From: Bretschneidera sinensis
Taxonomy: Eukaryota > Streptophyta > Magnoliopsida > Brassicales > Akaniaceae
Direction: 5' to 3'
Assembly: GCA_023935145.1 (NCBI GenBank)
Contig: CM043698.1
Location: 61,753,501 to 61,817,500, forward strand
DNA: 64,000 bases
Below, piece by piece: positions 46,773 through 58,423 of the stretch; position 1 is the first letter of the stretch; each line of letters starts with the position of its first letter. The notes below the pieces were generated by a model. That model saw only the letters and a list, made by a program, of their open reading frames with translations. It did not search any database and was not told the DNA's origin. The translations under genes were made by a program, and so were the position numbers.

Positions 46773-47594
46773 TGTTGGAAATCACTTTCAAGATGCCCAG
46801 GTGGTGTTCTTCCAAACACCTAAGTCTAGAATGACTTGTAATGAACAAATACAACAATAAAGTAAAGAAAGAACACAAGCAATTGTTATCGAGGTTTGGC
46901 AAATGCCTACATCCCCGTGAGCTACTCCGAGCTCTCTGCACTAAATCAATGAGTTCTTACAAATACAGAAAGACCTCCTCAAGAACCCTCTTGTTCTTGA
47001 TACATGAACGAATAGAAAAGAAAGAGATAAGAACTAAGTATTTCCCTGGAATTTTCCCCAAGAAAATTTCAATTACAAAGTCCTTGAACCCCTCTTCTTG
47101 TATACTCTCTCTCTTTCAATCCCAGCCACTCTTGAATGAGATATATTCTAGTGATTCTCTTGTGTTTTGTGTCTTTGCACTCTCACACTTGCACTTGAAT
47201 TCTCTTGTATGATGATATTATCTTTTTCACCCTTGTGATTGAAGCTAGATGACCATTTATATAGTGCACCACCTTCTTGAACCAATCTTGAAGTCAATCT
47301 CAACCCTTAGATCTTGAGGACTAATCAATTATAGCCCTCCAACAAGTCTAAGTGATCCAGTGCGTTTTAATCAAGCCCCACGCACCAGGAGAAGAGTGCT
47401 GAAAATTAGTGTTAGGTGTGCCTTCGTGCTGAGGCTTGGAACAGGGCGTGCTGAGGCTCAAAACTTGGTGCCTTACTGGAGGCCACGGCGCAGACACCTT
47501 AAGCTGAACTCCTGGACATGCTAGAGGCCGCGGCGCACAATCAGACCTGATGCTGAACTCTTTAACTGTTTAATTTTTTGACAAATTCGCAACA
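46773..47594 (-). repeat. 5' LTR of element B
   Basis: 822 bases from TGTTGGAAATCAC to AATTCGCAACA, next to the primer-binding site. The ORF on the plus strand is a by-product also seen in the other LTR. Confidence 0.93.
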
Positions 47595-47599
47595 CATAT

Positions 47600-48417
47600 A
47601 GAAGCTGGCGAATCCAGTAGGTCTCAGCTACAACATAGGTAAGGGATCAGTATTCAGATTTAGTGCTAGAACGAGACACAGTGGGTTGTTTCTTTACTTT
47701 CCAAGAAATAATATTTGGTCTAAGGAAGACAGCATAACCTGTGGTGGACCGAAGACTGTCAGGGCAACCGGCTTAGTTAGCATCTACATAGCATGAAGGA
47801 GAAAAATGCTTTTGCAGAAGCAAGAAGTAACCCATGATTAGTAGTACCACATAAATAGTGAAAAATGCGTTTAACAAACTGAAAATGAGCCATGCAGGGA
47901 GCATGCAAAAACTGACTAGCTAGATTAACAACATATGCAATATTAAGTCGGGTCATGGTTAAGTACTAAAGACCTCCAACCATACTCTTAAATTCCAAAG
48001 GATCTACTAGTAGGTTACCCTTGTGTAGTAAAGGTGCGGTCTAGGAAGGTAGAAGAGTTTTAACTGGTTTGGCTGAAGACATAGAAAATTTAAGTGGAAG
48101 GTTGTTGGTGTATTTAGTTTGTGAGAGAAACAAACTACTAAGATGATGAATAACTTCAATTCCAAGGAAATAATGAAGATTACCAAGATCCTTCATAGCA
48201 AATTGATTAGATAAAGTATGAATAAAACGAAAAAGAAGACTAGAATTATTACCGGTGAGAATAATATCATCAACACACAGTAGTAAGATAAGATGACCAT
48301 GGGATGACGCAAGAACAAACATTGAAGTGTCTGCTTGACTACAAGAAAAACCAAGAGTAAGAAGGATAGAATTGAAGCGATGAAACCAAGCCCGAGGAGC
48401 CTGTTTCAGACTATAAA
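47600..48417 (-). pseudogene. Element A RT end and RNase H start
   Basis: From the right: YSLKQAPRAWFHRFN joins the RT fragment beyond element C, then the active site CVDDIILTGNN (Cys replaces the usual Tyr), FAMKDLGNLHYFLGIEV, and further frames toward RNase H ending WIRQLLY at the border with element B. The frame is broken beyond 48041. Confidence 0.9.
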
Positions 48418-49403
48418 TGTAATATCTGTATTTTAAAAGTTGGGTAAGTGTATATTTTTATAAATATGACAAAGAATTAAATCCCAGAATGGCTGAATGG
48501 AGATTTCAGGAGACAAAGGTTGAAAAGCAAAAAAAAAAAAAAAGTCAACTTGGAACAGTAACTCGGGACAGCATACCTGCTGCCACCGAAAGAATGATTT
48601 CAAGTGGAATGATTTGTATATTTGTTTTTGTTGTTTAGTGTGGAAGTGGAGAACAAAACATAATGATTATGTCTTTTAATCATTATGTTTGTTTTGTATT
48701 AAAATGGTATCTTATGGAGGACTTGAGGGAGGAGGAGGCTGCTAATTTTCAGTCGAGCTCCTCTATAAAAATGAGTTTTGAGTTCGTGTAATTACACGAA
48801 GAAATTTTCCTATAGTTCCAAATAATTCGTCTGTGTTCTTAAAACACTTGGGAGTTTAAAGAAAGGTGGAAGGAACAAAATTTTGAGAGTACTTTCGAAA
48901 ATATTTCGGGAAGCTATCAAAATAGCAGAAGGTAATAAGGTAATGTTATTTTAACATTTATGAAAGTTTCAGGAAGTTAAAATAGGAATTTTTTTTTCAA
49001 ACTGTGTGGTTTATGGAGAAAAGAATAAATAATAAGAAATTTAAATTCCAATATTATGTCAGGTGTTGGTAGTCAACAATTGGGAGAAAATTCGAAGAAG
49101 AACGGGAAAGGCAAAGAGGTGGTCCACGAGTAGCTTTATGTGCTACGTGGTGAGTTGGATTTACTTTAAGTAGTCTAAATGAAAAATCAATTATTTGGTG
49201 ATAATATTAATTTTAATTATTTAAGTATGCTTGGGTGATAGATAAAAAATTGATTTATGGGTATGATAGGAAATTTGGACAGGTAGAAAGATTTCTCGGT
49301 GAGAAATGATATTTTTTTTGGAAATTATAAGTTTATTTGAGAATAAAAGCAATAAATAAATTATTGATGAGATATATTGATGTTTTAATACGAGTTATGA
49401 TGA

Positions 49404-49565
49404 GATGAATTTTAGTAGACCTTGACAAAATTTTGGTGGATGATTTGAGGTGAATTCTAGTGGATCTTGACAAAATTTTGGTGGATGATTTGAGGTGAAT
49501 TTTAGTGGATCTTAACAAAAAAATTGGTGGATGAATTTGAGATGAAATTTGGTGGATCTTGGCAG
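49404..49565. repeat. 45-bp tandem repeats in the LTR of C
   Basis: Three and a half copies with CTTGACAAAATTTTGGTGGA and GATTTGAGGTGAATT. Found only in the 5' LTR because the matching part of the 3' LTR is deleted. Confidence 0.85.
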
Positions 49566-50020
49566 ACTTTAATAGATTATTTGATGTGATTTGGGAATAG
49601 AAAAATTTAGTGGAATTTTTATAATTTGATAAAAAATCTGGATGTTTGGATATAAGAATTTTTTTTAAAGAAACTTTGTTATATAAAATTTGTGGATAAT
49701 TAGGATAGCCAAATTAAGTGGTTTGAATCTTTATATTGTTTTTATATTACTGTTTATATTACTGTTTCATATCATTGTTCATGCACATATGCATTTAATA
49801 ATATAACCGAAAGAACCGGGAAGGTAGCCGGTCTAATGAAATAACCGTGACAGCCGGTATATGCTGGAATTAACCGGGAAGGCAGCCGGTCTGATGAGAA
49901 TAAAAGAACCGGGAGGGCAGTCGGTCTAAGATAATAATAACCTGTCGACAGGTGGGAAGATGTTCCCATCATAATCATTCATGCATCTGCATCTGTTTTA
50001 ATTATCATTGCATTATTTGA

Positions 50021-50280
50021 GATGCTGAAATGTGGTATATTAATTGTGAATTAAATTATAGATGGCTGGGTCTCATAAAAAGAGACAGCTATAATGATGA
50101 GATTTTTGAGATGCTGAGATGTGGTATATTAATTGTGAATTAAATTATAGATGATTGTGTCTCATAAAAAGAGACAGCTATAATGATGAAATTTTTGATA
50201 TGCTGAGATGTGATACTTTTTGTGAATTTAATTATAGAAGATTGAGTTTCATAGAAAGAGACAGTAGGGTGATAAGACTT
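50021..50280. repeat. 89-bp tandem repeats in the LTR of C
   Basis: Three copies, each with GATGCTGAGATGTGGTATAT and a small hairpin GTCTCATAAAAAGAGAC; the third is shorter. The same array is present in the 3' LTR at about 56627-56875. Confidence 0.88.
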
Positions 50281-50830
50281 ACCTAAATGACGGACTTTTT
50301 GATATGAACCTCATTATGAGGTAATTAGGAGATAATTGATAGTCTTAAGGTGAACCAATGATTGAGAAGAAGAGATTGATAGTAGAAAGTTGTCATCAAG
50401 TTATGCGAAAATAAATTTTTAATATTAAAGGATTATTGATGGAATTTGAAATACTTTCAGTAAATTTAATTCGCTGAGCTTGCGAAGCTCACTCCTCACT
50501 ATTCAATGCTTTCAGGTGACAGTCAAGATAAATAGTCTGGTGGGTTGAGAATCAGACAAGATCTTTTTCTGTAAGCTAAGTATGTGTCAATATCCTCAGA
50601 AAATCGAGTTAAAGATTTGTAAAAATTTTATTGTAAATATTCATGCATTTATGTATATTATGTTTAAGTGAATATCAGATTTCTTTACCTTTCCTGTTAA
50701 AGGATAAGGAAAAAGAAAAAAAAATCTGGTAATATTAAATTTATTGTTGCATATATGCGTCGTGCTTGAATTTTCAAAATGTGATGACAACGTCTAGGGG
50801 TGGCCAACCTGGGATGGGTCGTTACAATTT

Positions 50831-50842
50831 TGGTATCAGAGC
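50831..50842 (+). other. Primer-binding site of element C
   Basis: TGGTATCAGAGC, complementary to initiator-Met tRNA, four bases after the LTR end. Confidence 0.85.
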
Positions 50843-50914
50843 ATTAGGTTTTAAGATTCTGTAGACTGTATGAGAACCTAAAAAGTGGAAGTTCTAAATA
50901 AATAATATTCTTAA

Positions 50915-52216
50915 ATGCAGAGTCTGAGGATGACGCGTGGTCGTGCGAGAACTAGAGGTAGAGTTCAAAATCAGAGGGGACGTGGTAGACCCCCAATTTT
51001 TAGGAGGACTGAAGCAGAGGAAGAAGTTGAGTCGGTGGTTCCCGCAAGGGAACTTGGTGATAGTGCAGCTGGTACGAGTAGAGCTGGGGAAGTATCTAAA
51101 AGTAGGAATGAAGAATTGCAAGATGCTCTTAACCGTGCTTTAGAGAGGACGAATGCAGCTGAGGAACGGGCTACTAATTTACAGAGAAGATTAGAGGAAA
51201 GGGATGGAAGAGAACCAGAGGTAGTAAGGCAAGAGGTTCCTGATGGAGGGGTATTTGCAAATGAAATGCAAGGGGATTGTTTTGTGAGGTTTCTTAAGTT
51301 TAAACCTCAGTCGTTTAAAGGATCTGTAAATCCGGTGGAAGCTGAACAGTGGATTGAGCATGTGGAGAAATATTTTGAGGTCTTACCGGTGTCTGATAAA
51401 TAGAAGGTTGCTTTTGCTTCGTTTATGCTGGAGGGTGAAGCTTCTCAATAGTGGAAGGATATTTTGCCCAAGATGAGTACACGAAAAGATCAACCTTTGA
51501 CTTGGAATAAATTTAAGGATGAATTCTTTGCAAAGTATTTTCCAGATTCTTTTCAGGCATAACAAGAAAGAGAATTTATCCACCTAAATCAGGGAAATTT
51601 ATCGGTGGTTGAATATGATAGTAAATTTGTAGCCCTATCAAGATTTGTACCAGAGTTCGTGAATACAGAGGAAAGAAAATGTAAGATATTTTTAGATGGA
51701 TTACACTATGAAATTCGTTTTAAACTCTCTTATATGGGCATAGGAAATTATGCTGTACTGGTAGATAAAGCATTGCAGATTGAGAGAGATTTAATAGAGT
51801 TTAAAGGTAGGAGGGATTGGTTGAAGAGAACTAGATTTGAGGGATCTAGAGCTGGTAGCAGTATGGGTGTACAGGGCGGAAGACCACCCCAGAGGGAGCG
51901 TTCTTTGTCACAAGGAACGGTAGGGCAGACTCAGAGGCAAGCAAGATCTGTTACTTCAGTAGCTCAGAGTAATACCAATGGGAACCCTCGATTTGGGAGA
52001 CAGGCTATGGGGATTGGGAGTTATGGTAAAGGAATGAATATGCCACCAAGGGGAAGTGGAAATTTGATTTATGATCGGGAGTCAAGGGTTTGCTTTAAAT
52101 GTAATCAAATGGGGCATTTATCTCGGAACTGCCCTACACAAATATGCTTTGTATGTGGTGATGGAGGACATATTGCTGCAGATTGTCAGCGGGGAAGTCA
52201 GTTGAAGCAAGCATAG
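50915..52216 (+). pseudogene. Element C gag
   Basis: An Arg/Gly-rich start, a coiled-coil segment (ALERTNAAEERATNLQRRLE), then the Retrotrans_gag core (FLKFKPQSFKGSVNPVEAEQ ... WIEHVEKYFEVL) and, after stops at 51401, 51449 and 51560, its second half (VVEYDSKFVALSRFVPEFV). Two CCHC knuckles follow: CFKCNQMGHLSRNC and CFVCGDGGHIAADC. The frame ends at 52216. Confidence 0.93.
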
Positions 52217-52232
52217 TGTCGGGAGAAGACCG

Positions 52233-52742
52233 ATGAAGAAAGGCAGCGGATCAGGAAGTGTACGGGGCAGAGGTCGAGGATCTGTAGCAGAGCGAGGACG
52301 TGGCAGTCAAATTTATCCCAGAGACGGCAGAGTCTATGCATTGACCCAGCAGGATGCACAAGCCACTCCTGATGTTGTTATGGGTATGATATCTATCATT
52401 GGTAGGGCTGCTAGATTATTGATTGATCCTGGTGCAACCCATTCTTTTGCATCTAGTAGTTATATGAAATCTATTGATGCCAGTGCTAGTCCTTTGATGC
52501 ATGCCATTATTGTTGAGTTTCCTACTGGAGATAGGGTTATTATCAGAACAATTTATCAAGGTTGTGTGATTAATATTGCTGACCGAGAATTTGAGGTTGA
52601 TTTATTGCCTTTAGATATGACAGATTTTGATGTGATTCTAGGGATGAATTGGTTATCTGCATGTCATGCATGGGTAGATTGTTTTCGAAAAAATGTGGTG
52701 TTCAGGATACCCGGGCAGGAGGAGTTTAATTTTCAGGGATAA
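52233..52742 (+). pseudogene. Element C aspartic protease
   Basis: An Arg/Gly-rich linker precedes the active site LLIDPGATHSF near residue 66; DFDVILGMNWLSACHA is the second conserved block. The region is in a different frame from gag and ends at a stop before the RT section, which in the family is one polyprotein. Confidence 0.9.
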
Positions 52743-52793
52743 TGTAAAATACTTGTTAATTGTCTGATTTCTGCCTTAGCTGCTAGTAAATGG

Positions 52794-54395
52794 TTGAGGA
52801 AGGGTTGTGAGGGGTATTTAGCATATGTGGTGGATTCTAGCAAAGAGGGTAGACAGTTAGAAGAAATCTCTGTGGTAAAAGATTTTTCTGATGTATTCCC
52901 TGAGGAGTTGTCTGGATTGCCTTCCAATAGGGAGATCGAATTTTCTATTGAAGTGATTCCAGGATCAGCACCCATATCCATAGCACCCTATAGAATGACA
53001 ACAGCTGAATTGAGAGAGTTGAAAGTTAAGCTTCGGGAGTTGCTAGATAAACCGTTTATCCAACCTAGTACATCACCTTGGGGAGCCCTTGTGTTATTTG
53101 TCAAGAAGAAGGATGGGACATTGAGGTTGTGTATTGATTATTGACAATTGAATAAGATCACAATCAAAAATAGATATCCTTTACCCAGGATAGATGACCT
53201 ATTCGAGCAATTATAGGGAGCTAGAGTGTTCTCTAAGATAGACTTGAGGTCGGGATATCATCAATTGAGGATAAAAGAGGGAGACGTGCCTAAAAATGCT
53301 TTTAGGACACGTTATGGTCATTATGAGTTCTTGGTGATGCCTTTTGGGTTGACCAATGCTCCTGCGGCATTTATGGATCTTATGAACCGGGTGTTTAAAC
53401 CTTTCTTGGACAGATTTGTGATTGTGTTTATTGATGATATTTTAGTATATTCTAAGAATGAAGAGGAGCATATGCGACATTTGGAGATAGTGTTAGAGAT
53501 TTTGAGGAAGGAGAAATTATATGCGAAATTCTCTAAATGTGAGTTTTGGTTGAATGAAATATCTTTCTTGGGGCATGTTGTGTCGGGAGAGGGAATAGCA
53601 GTTGACCCACAAAAAGTAGAAGCAGTGTTGACTTGGGAGAGACCCACGAATGTAACTGAAATTAGAAGCTTTTTGGAATTGGCTGGTTATTATAGAAGAT
53701 TTATTCAAAATTTTTCTATGATTGCTAGACCTTTGACTAAATTGACCAGGAAAGACGAAAAGTTTAGGTGGTCAGAGGAATGTGAGAGAAGTTTCCAGCT
53801 GTTGAAAGAAAAACTGACTACTGCCCCAGTATTAGTGCTTCCATCTGGTGATGAAGGATTTGTGGTCTATAGTGATGCGTCACATCAGGGGTTGGGATGT
53901 GTGTTTATGCAACATGGGAAAGTTATAACTTATGCATCTAGGCAACTGAAGAATCACGAGAGAAATTACCCGACCCATGATTTAGAATTGGCTGCCATAG
54001 TTTTTGCTTTGAAGATTTGGAGACACTATTTATATGGAGCCAAGTGTGAAATTTTTACTGATCATAAAAGTTTGACGCATTTACCAACCCAGAATGAATT
54101 GAATTTAAGACAGAGGAGGTGGATGAAATTAATTTGTGATTATGATTGTACAATTCATTATTATCCAGGAAAGGCTAATGTAGTAGCAGATGCATTTAGT
54201 AGAAAAGCTACTGGGAGATTAGCTGCTTTTGGGAGTCATGATACTAGCCTGATGATAGAATTAAGAGGAATGAGGATGCAATTGAGTGTCAGTGATAAAA
54301 GAGCATTAATGGCAAATATGGTAGTTCAATCTCCTATTATTGATCGTTTATTACAGCTACAGAGTAAAGATGAGGGAATAGAGAAAATCAGGTAG
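52794..54395 (+). pseudogene. Element C reverse transcriptase and RNase H
   Basis: The start has [18 protein letters not shown] and [19 protein letters not shown], then a TGA (53142-53144) and a TAG (53214-53216) lie close together. The following frame from 53226 has [31 protein letters not shown] (active site, residues 68-71 of that frame) and RNase H ([26 protein letters not shown]), ending at a TAG at 54393-54395. All catalytic residues are kept. Confidence 0.95.
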
Positions 54396-54398
54396 GAA

Positions 54399-55763
54399 GT
54401 GTTGAGCGGGAAGCCGACCGAGTTTAGAATCAGAGAAGATGGTATGGTAGTATCGGGACAAAGGATTTGTGTCCCCAATGACGTGGAGATGAGAAAAGAA
54501 ATACTAAAGGAGGCTCATGATTCGATATATTCCATGCACCCGGGAAATAATAAGATGTACAGGGGGTTAAAACAGAATTATTGGTGGTCAGGGATGAAGA
54601 GGGATGTAGCAGAATACATTGCTAGATGCTTGACTTGTCAACAGGTAAAATCTGAGAATAGGCATCCAGCAGGTTTATTACAACCTCTTCCGATACCTGA
54701 GTGGCCATGGGAAAATGTAAGTATGGATTTTGTCTCTGGTTTTCCCCGTACCCAGAGAGGGCATGATGCTGTGTGGGTTATAGTGGATAGACTTTCTAAA
54801 TCTTCATATTTTTTTCCTATTAAAACTACCTGGAGTCCAGAAAAGTTGGCTGAGTTGTATGTGGCAGAGATAGTGAAATTACATGGAGTGCCCTTGAGTA
54901 TTGTATCAGAGAGAGATTCTAGATTTACTTCTAGATTTTGGAGGGGTTTTCAAGAAGCTATGGGTACGCAATTACAGTTTAGTACAGCTTTTCACCCACA
55001 AACTGATGGGTAGACAGAGAGAATCATCAGAATACTAGAAGATATGCTGAGGGCAAGTGTACTGAGCTTCTCAGTAAGCTGGGATGCTTATTTGCCTTTG
55101 ATAGAGTTTGCATATAATAATCAGTATCAAACTAGTATTGGGATGGCACCCTTCGAAGCTTTGTATGGTAGAAGGTGTAGAACTCCCGTATGCTGGGAAA
55201 AAGTTGGAGAAAGAAAGATATATGGCACATAAATGATAGACTTGACTACTGAAAGAATCAAACTGGTTAGGGAGAACCTCAGAGCAGCTCAGAGCAGACA
55301 GAAAGGATATGCTGACAAAAGAAGACGACCTCTTGAATTCCAAGTTGGTGATTGGGTATTCTTGAAGATATCTCCGTGGAAGGGAGTGTTGAGATTTAAG
55401 AAGAAAGGAAAGTTGAGCTCAAGATTTATGGGGCCCTATGAGGTGATCGAAAGAATTGGACCCGTAGCATATCGTTTGAATTTGCCTCCAGAATTAAGGC
55501 AATTACATAATGTTTTTCATGTGTTACTACTGAGGAAGTACTTACACGATGAGTCCCATGATATCACGAATCAGGAGATAGAAATTCAGAAGGACTTGGC
55601 TATTATGGTAGCACCAGTTGGAATCCTAGACAGAAAAGAGCAAGTCTTACGCAATAAAGTTATTCCTTTGATTCAAGTATTATGGCGCAATAAAGATGTC
55701 GAAGAAGTCACGTGGGAACATGAAGAAATGATGAGGAAGGATTATCCCCAACTCTTTACTTGA
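54399..55763 (+). pseudogene. Element C integrase with chromodomain-like C-terminus
   Basis: Zinc-binding HHCC (HDSIYSMHPGNNKMYRGL ... CLTCQQVK), catalytic core with VSMDFVSGFPRT (Asp), VSERDSRFTS (Asp) and the Glu just after a TAG at 55011-55013, then GDWVFLKISPWKGV and RFMGPYEVIERIGPVAYRL. The last ~50 residues (VLWRNKDVEEVTWEHEEMMR) match the chromodomain end of Tekay/Del chromoviruses, thought to guide insertion into heterochromatin. A further TAA lies at 55230-55232. Confidence 0.94.
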
Positions 55764-55797
55764 TTTCAGCAAGGAAATTTCGGGGACGAAATTTTGT

Positions 55798-55811
55798 AAG
55801 GTGGGTAGATT
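55798..55811 (+). other. Polypurine tract of element C
   Basis: AAGGTGGGTAGATT precedes the 3' LTR, after the GGGGACGAAATTTTGTAAGG block usual in chromoviruses. Confidence 0.8.
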
Positions 55812-57433
55812 TGTAATATCCGTATTTTAAAAGTTGGGTAAGTGTATATTTTTATAAATATGACAAATAATTAAATCCCAGAATGGCTGAATGAAGATTT
55901 CTGGAGAGAAAGGTTCGGGGCAGCATACCTGCTGCCACCGAAAGAATGATTTCAAGTGGAATGATTTGTATATTTGTTTTTGTTGTTTAGCGTGGAAGTG
56001 GAGAACAAAACATAATGATTATGTCTTTTAATCATTATGTTTGTTTTGTATTAAAATGGTATCTTATGGAGGACTTGAGGGAGGGGGGGGGGCTGCTAAT
56101 TTTCAGCCGAGCTCCCCTATAAATATGAGTTTTGAGTTCGTGTAATTACACGAAGAAATTTTCCTATAGTTCCAAATAATTCATCTGTGTTCTTAAAACA
56201 CTTGGGAGTTTAAAGAAAGGTGGAAGGAACAAAATTTTGAGGGTACTTTCGAAAATATTTCGGGAAGCTATCAAAATAGCAGAAGGTAATAAGGTAATGT
56301 TATTTTAACATTTATGAAAGTTTTAGGAAGTTAAAATAAGATTTTTTTTTCAAACTGTGTGGTTTATGGAGAAAAGAATAAATAATAAGAATTTTAAATT
56401 CCAATATTATGTCAGGTGTTGGCAGTATATGCTGGGATGAAAAGTGAAAACCGTGACAGCCGGTATATGCTGGAATTAACCAGGAAGGCAGTCGGTCTGA
56501 TGAGAATAAAAGAACCGGGAGGGCAGCCGGTCTAAGATAATAATAATCTGTCGACAGGTGGAAAGACGTTCTCATCATAATCATTCATGCATCTGTATCT
56601 GTTTTAATTATCATTGCATTATTTGAGATGCTGAGATGTGGTATATTAATTGTGAATTAAATTATAGATGGTTGAGTCTCATAAAAAGAGACAGCTATAA
56701 TGATGAGATTTTTGAGATGCTGAGATGTGGTATATTAATTGTGAATTAAATTATAGATGGCTGGGTCTCATAAAAAGAGACAGCCATAATGATGAGATTT
56801 TTGAGATGCTGAGATGTGATACTTTTTGTGAATTTAATTATAGAAGGTTGAGTTTCATAGAAAGAGACAGTAAGGTGATAAGACTTACCTAAATGATGGA
56901 CTTTTTGATATGAACCTCATTATGAGATAATTAGGAGATAATTGATAGTCTTAAGGTGAACCAATGATTGAGAAGAAGAGATTGATAGTAGAAAGTTGTC
57001 ATCAGGTTATGCGAAAATAAATTTTTAATATTAAAGGATTATTGATGGAATTTGAAATACTTTCAGTAAATTTAATTCGCTGAGCTTGTGAAGCTCACTT
57101 CTCACTATTCAATGCTTTCAGGTGACAGTCAAGATAAATAGTCTGGTGGGTTGAAAATCAGACAAGATCTTTTTCTGTAAGCCAAGTACATGTCAATATC
57201 CTCAGACAATCGAGTTAAAGATTCGTAAAATTTTTATTGTAAATATTCATGCATTTATGTATATTATGTTTAAGTGAATATCAGATTTCTTTACCTTTCC
57301 TGTTAAAGGATAAGGAAAAAGAAAAAAAAAATCTAGTAATATTATATTTATTGTTGCATATATGCATCGTGCTTGGATTTTCAAAATGTGATGACACCGT
57401 CTAGGGGTGGCCAACCTGGGATGGGTCGTTACA
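55812..57433 (+). repeat. 3' LTR of element C, internally deleted
   Basis: 1622 bases. It matches the 5' LTR except for a missing block after GTCAGGTGTTGG near 56422 and a shorter early segment near 55905. Confidence 0.93.
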
Positions 57434-57438
57434 ATAAA

Positions 57439-58027
57439 TGACTTTGCATAATTTACAGACATGAGTGGGATGAAGGGTATCAACAAAACCAGAAGGTTGT
57501 TTCTTGTACACCACTTTATTAAGATAACCATAAAGAAATGTATTCTTAACATCAAGTTGTCGAATCACCCATGAATAGGAAATTGCCAAGGATAAAACAG
57601 TGCGTATAGTAGTAGGTTTAACAACAGGACTAAAAGTTTCATGATAGTTAGTACCTGGTTGTTGATGGAATCCCTGAGCGACCAACCTCGCTTTGTAGCG
57701 CTCTACAGACCCATCAGCTAGATATTTAATTTTGTAAATCTATTTACACCCAAGTAAATTTTTCATTGGATCATATGAAACCAGATCTTAGGTGTGGTTA
57801 GTTAAAAGTGCATTAAATTTGTCAGAAATAGCTGACCGCCACTTGGGATCTTTATCTGCCTGAGAAAAATATGTTGGTTTAGTTTGCTGGGCAGTAGTGG
57901 AAAGAGAGACTAATTGTTTGGGTTTGCGAATTTCAGTTTTAGAACCAGTGATCATCCGGTGACAAGGAGCAGGGTGGTGGAAAAGTGGAGGTAGAAGAAG
58001 CGGTTGGTTGAGGAGAGGGAATGACAA
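57439..58027 (-). pseudogene. Element A reverse transcriptase, N-terminal half
   Basis: The right part (57788-58027) has the linker and PKWRSAISDKFNALLTN. The left frame has [33 protein letters not shown] and ends CKLCKVIY at the ATAAA target copy; the protein resumes at 48417. A frame break separates the two parts. Confidence 0.9.
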
Positions 58028-58423
58028 TGAGAGTGGAAAAAGTTAAGGTTGGGGCTAAGGAGATGGATAAAGGAGATGGTAAGGGGAGAGACATTGGTGG
58101 GGTGGGTTGAGTGACGGGAGATAAAATTAGGGGTCCAGGGGTAGAGACCGAAGGTAGAGGCAGTGAGGCAATAGGAACCTATGGTGGAGAATGAAGATTA
58201 TGAACTACGAGACTAGGAACAGAAGTTACCAGAGACATAGGGGGGAGGGAGAAGATTGATGCAGGGGTTCGGCCGTAGTAAAAAAAAGTGGAGGAATGGA
58301 TGAGTGGTTAGGTGTAGGGGAGGGGACAGGTGCAGTTAGAGTAGGATAGGGAAAACATAGTTCATGGAAGATAACATGACGACTGGTATAGACATGACAA
58401 CTGGTAGGATCTAGAAACCTATA

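Larger units (their letters stand above)
41605..47594 (-). mobile_element. Ty1/copia element B (Tnt1/Tork-like), nested in A
   Basis: LTRs at 41605-42462 and 46773-47594 both start TGTTGGAAATCAC and end with CA; perfect CATAT target copies lie at 41600-41604 and 47595-47599. On the minus strand the order is 5' LTR, primer-binding site 46758-46769, leader, gag with zinc knuckle, protease, integrase, RT, RNase H, 3' LTR. Motifs such as the protease CTYHMCPHRD and the KDLGHAQKILGM RT block point to the Tork (Tnt1) lineage. Several frameshifts and stops make it inactive. Confidence 0.93.
48418..50826 (+). repeat. 5' LTR of element C
   Basis: 2409 bases, followed by the initiator-Met-type primer site. 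It is about 790 bases longer than the 3' LTR, which lacks the part matching about 49070-49850. It contains local tandem repeats listed separately. Confidence 0.93.
48418..57433 (+). mobile_element. Ty3/gypsy chromovirus C (Tekay/Del-like), nested in A
   Basis: Long LTRs at 48418-50826 and 55812-57433 both start TGTAATATC and end GTTACA; perfect ATAAA copies lie at 48413-48417 and 57434-57438. The order on the plus strand is primer-binding site 50831-50842, gag with two zinc knuckles, protease, RT, RNase H, integrase with chromodomain-like end, polypurine tract 55798-55811. At least eight stops break the frames, mostly explained by single C-to-T or G-to-A changes. Confidence 0.95.

Noticed and set aside
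50831..50842. tRNA gene suggested by TGGTATCAGAGC at several places
   Set aside because: These are short retrotransposon primer-binding sites next to LTR ends; no cloverleaf can be formed around them.
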